Assembly: GCA_031289995.1 (NCBI GenBank)
Contig: JAITOI010000077.1
Location: forward strand, 1 to 5,824
Direction: 5' to 3'
Length of the DNA: 5,824 nucleotides
From: Prevotellaceae bacterium
Lineage (GTDB): Bacteria > Bacteroidota > Bacteroidia > Bacteroidales > UBA932
Positions 5,661 through 5,824 of the stretch are shown here, one piece after another. Both the position numbers and the translations under genes were made by a program. Under the pieces are notes generated by a model that saw nothing but the letters and a program-made list of their open reading frames with translations, did not search any database and was not told where the DNA came from. The stretch's first letter is position 1; each line of letters opens with the position of its first letter.

Positions 5661-5824
5661 ATGACAATCCCTCTTCGCAGCAACGCCAGCACGCTGGGGC
5701 GCCGTATGGCGGGGGCGCGCGCCCTCTGGAAAGCCAACGGCATGAAGCCCGAACACATGGGGCAGCCCATCATCGCCGTGGTCAACTCGTTTTCGCAGTT
5801 CGTGCCGGGGCATGTGCACCTGCA
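5661..5824 (+). CDS. ilvD: Dihydroxy-acid dehydratase, N-terminal part (cut by window edge)
   Basis: The first 54 codons are visible. The protein opens [20 protein letters not shown], then ALWKANGM (21-28), and continues with [19 protein letters not shown] (36-54). This is the highly conserved N-terminus of IlvD and closely parallels the long, E. coli-type enzyme ([13 protein letters not shown]...GM). IlvD is the cytoplasmic iron-sulfur enzyme that dehydrates 2,3-dihydroxy-isovalerate and 2,3-dihydroxy-3-methylvalerate to the 2-keto acids that precede valine, leucine and isoleucine. The ATG at 5661 lies 33 bp after a perfect -7 element and gives the expected N-terminal length. The cluster-binding cysteines lie beyond the window. 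Other ilv genes are likely downstream but cannot be seen. Confidence 0.96.
   Translation, partial: MTIPLRSNASTLGRRMAGARALWKANGMKPEHMGQPIIAVVNSFSQFVPGHVHL

Overview
The window looks like chromosomal DNA from a GC-rich member of the Bacteroidota, most likely Bacteroidales. Four intergenic sites carry the same 8-mer TACCTTTG, which fits the Bacteroidota promoter -7 consensus TAnnTTTG. Each lies upstream of a believable gene start, usually with a TTG/TTTG-like -33 element 19-20 bp further up. Starts lack clear Shine-Dalgarno sequences and sit in A/T-rich leaders. One protein carries a type IX secretion (T9SS) sorting domain, which is also restricted to this phylum. I cannot name a genus.

Layout. 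(1) 1-617, minus strand: two tandem paralogues of a small helical DUF5618-like protein. One is complete (114-617) and one is cut by the left edge (1-105). They are near-identical at their 5' ends and share one promoter at 670-700. (2) 618-883: a 266-bp divergent spacer holding that promoter and a plus-strand promoter at 825-856; I see no gene between them. (3) 884-4975, plus strand: three closely spaced genes that probably form one transcript. They are a 909-aa lipoprotein glycoside-hydrolase-like protein, a 78-aa protein resembling the cytoplasmic tail of Bacteroidota rhomboid proteases, and a membrane-anchored endonuclease/exonuclease/phosphatase (EEP) family enzyme. The EEP gene starts at a TTG overlapping the previous stop codon. 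(4) 4976-5055: a strong hairpin whose T-tract serves the convergent minus-strand gene. (5) 5056-5448, minus strand: a 130-aa secreted protein that is little more than a signal peptide and a T9SS sorting domain. (6) 5449-5660: a second divergent spacer with a promoter for each direction. (7) 5661 to the right edge: the start of ilvD (dihydroxy-acid dehydratase, branched-chain amino acid synthesis).

How the genes relate. Only the 884-4975 block shows operon-like spacing (40-bp gap, then a 4-bp overlap). The glycosidase-like lipoprotein probably acts on an acidic or amino-sugar glycan in the cell envelope. The small protein and the EEP enzyme are probably translationally coupled, and their pairing recalls the rhomboid-EEP gene order known in Bacteroides relatives, but here without the protease domain. 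ilvD starts a separate biosynthetic unit. I found no phage, transposon, CRISPR, tRNA or rRNA sequence. The window reads mostly as ordinary chromosome with a few oddities: a passenger-less T9SS protein, an orphan rhomboid tail, a recent tandem duplication, and a two-codon ORF overlapping a start codon.
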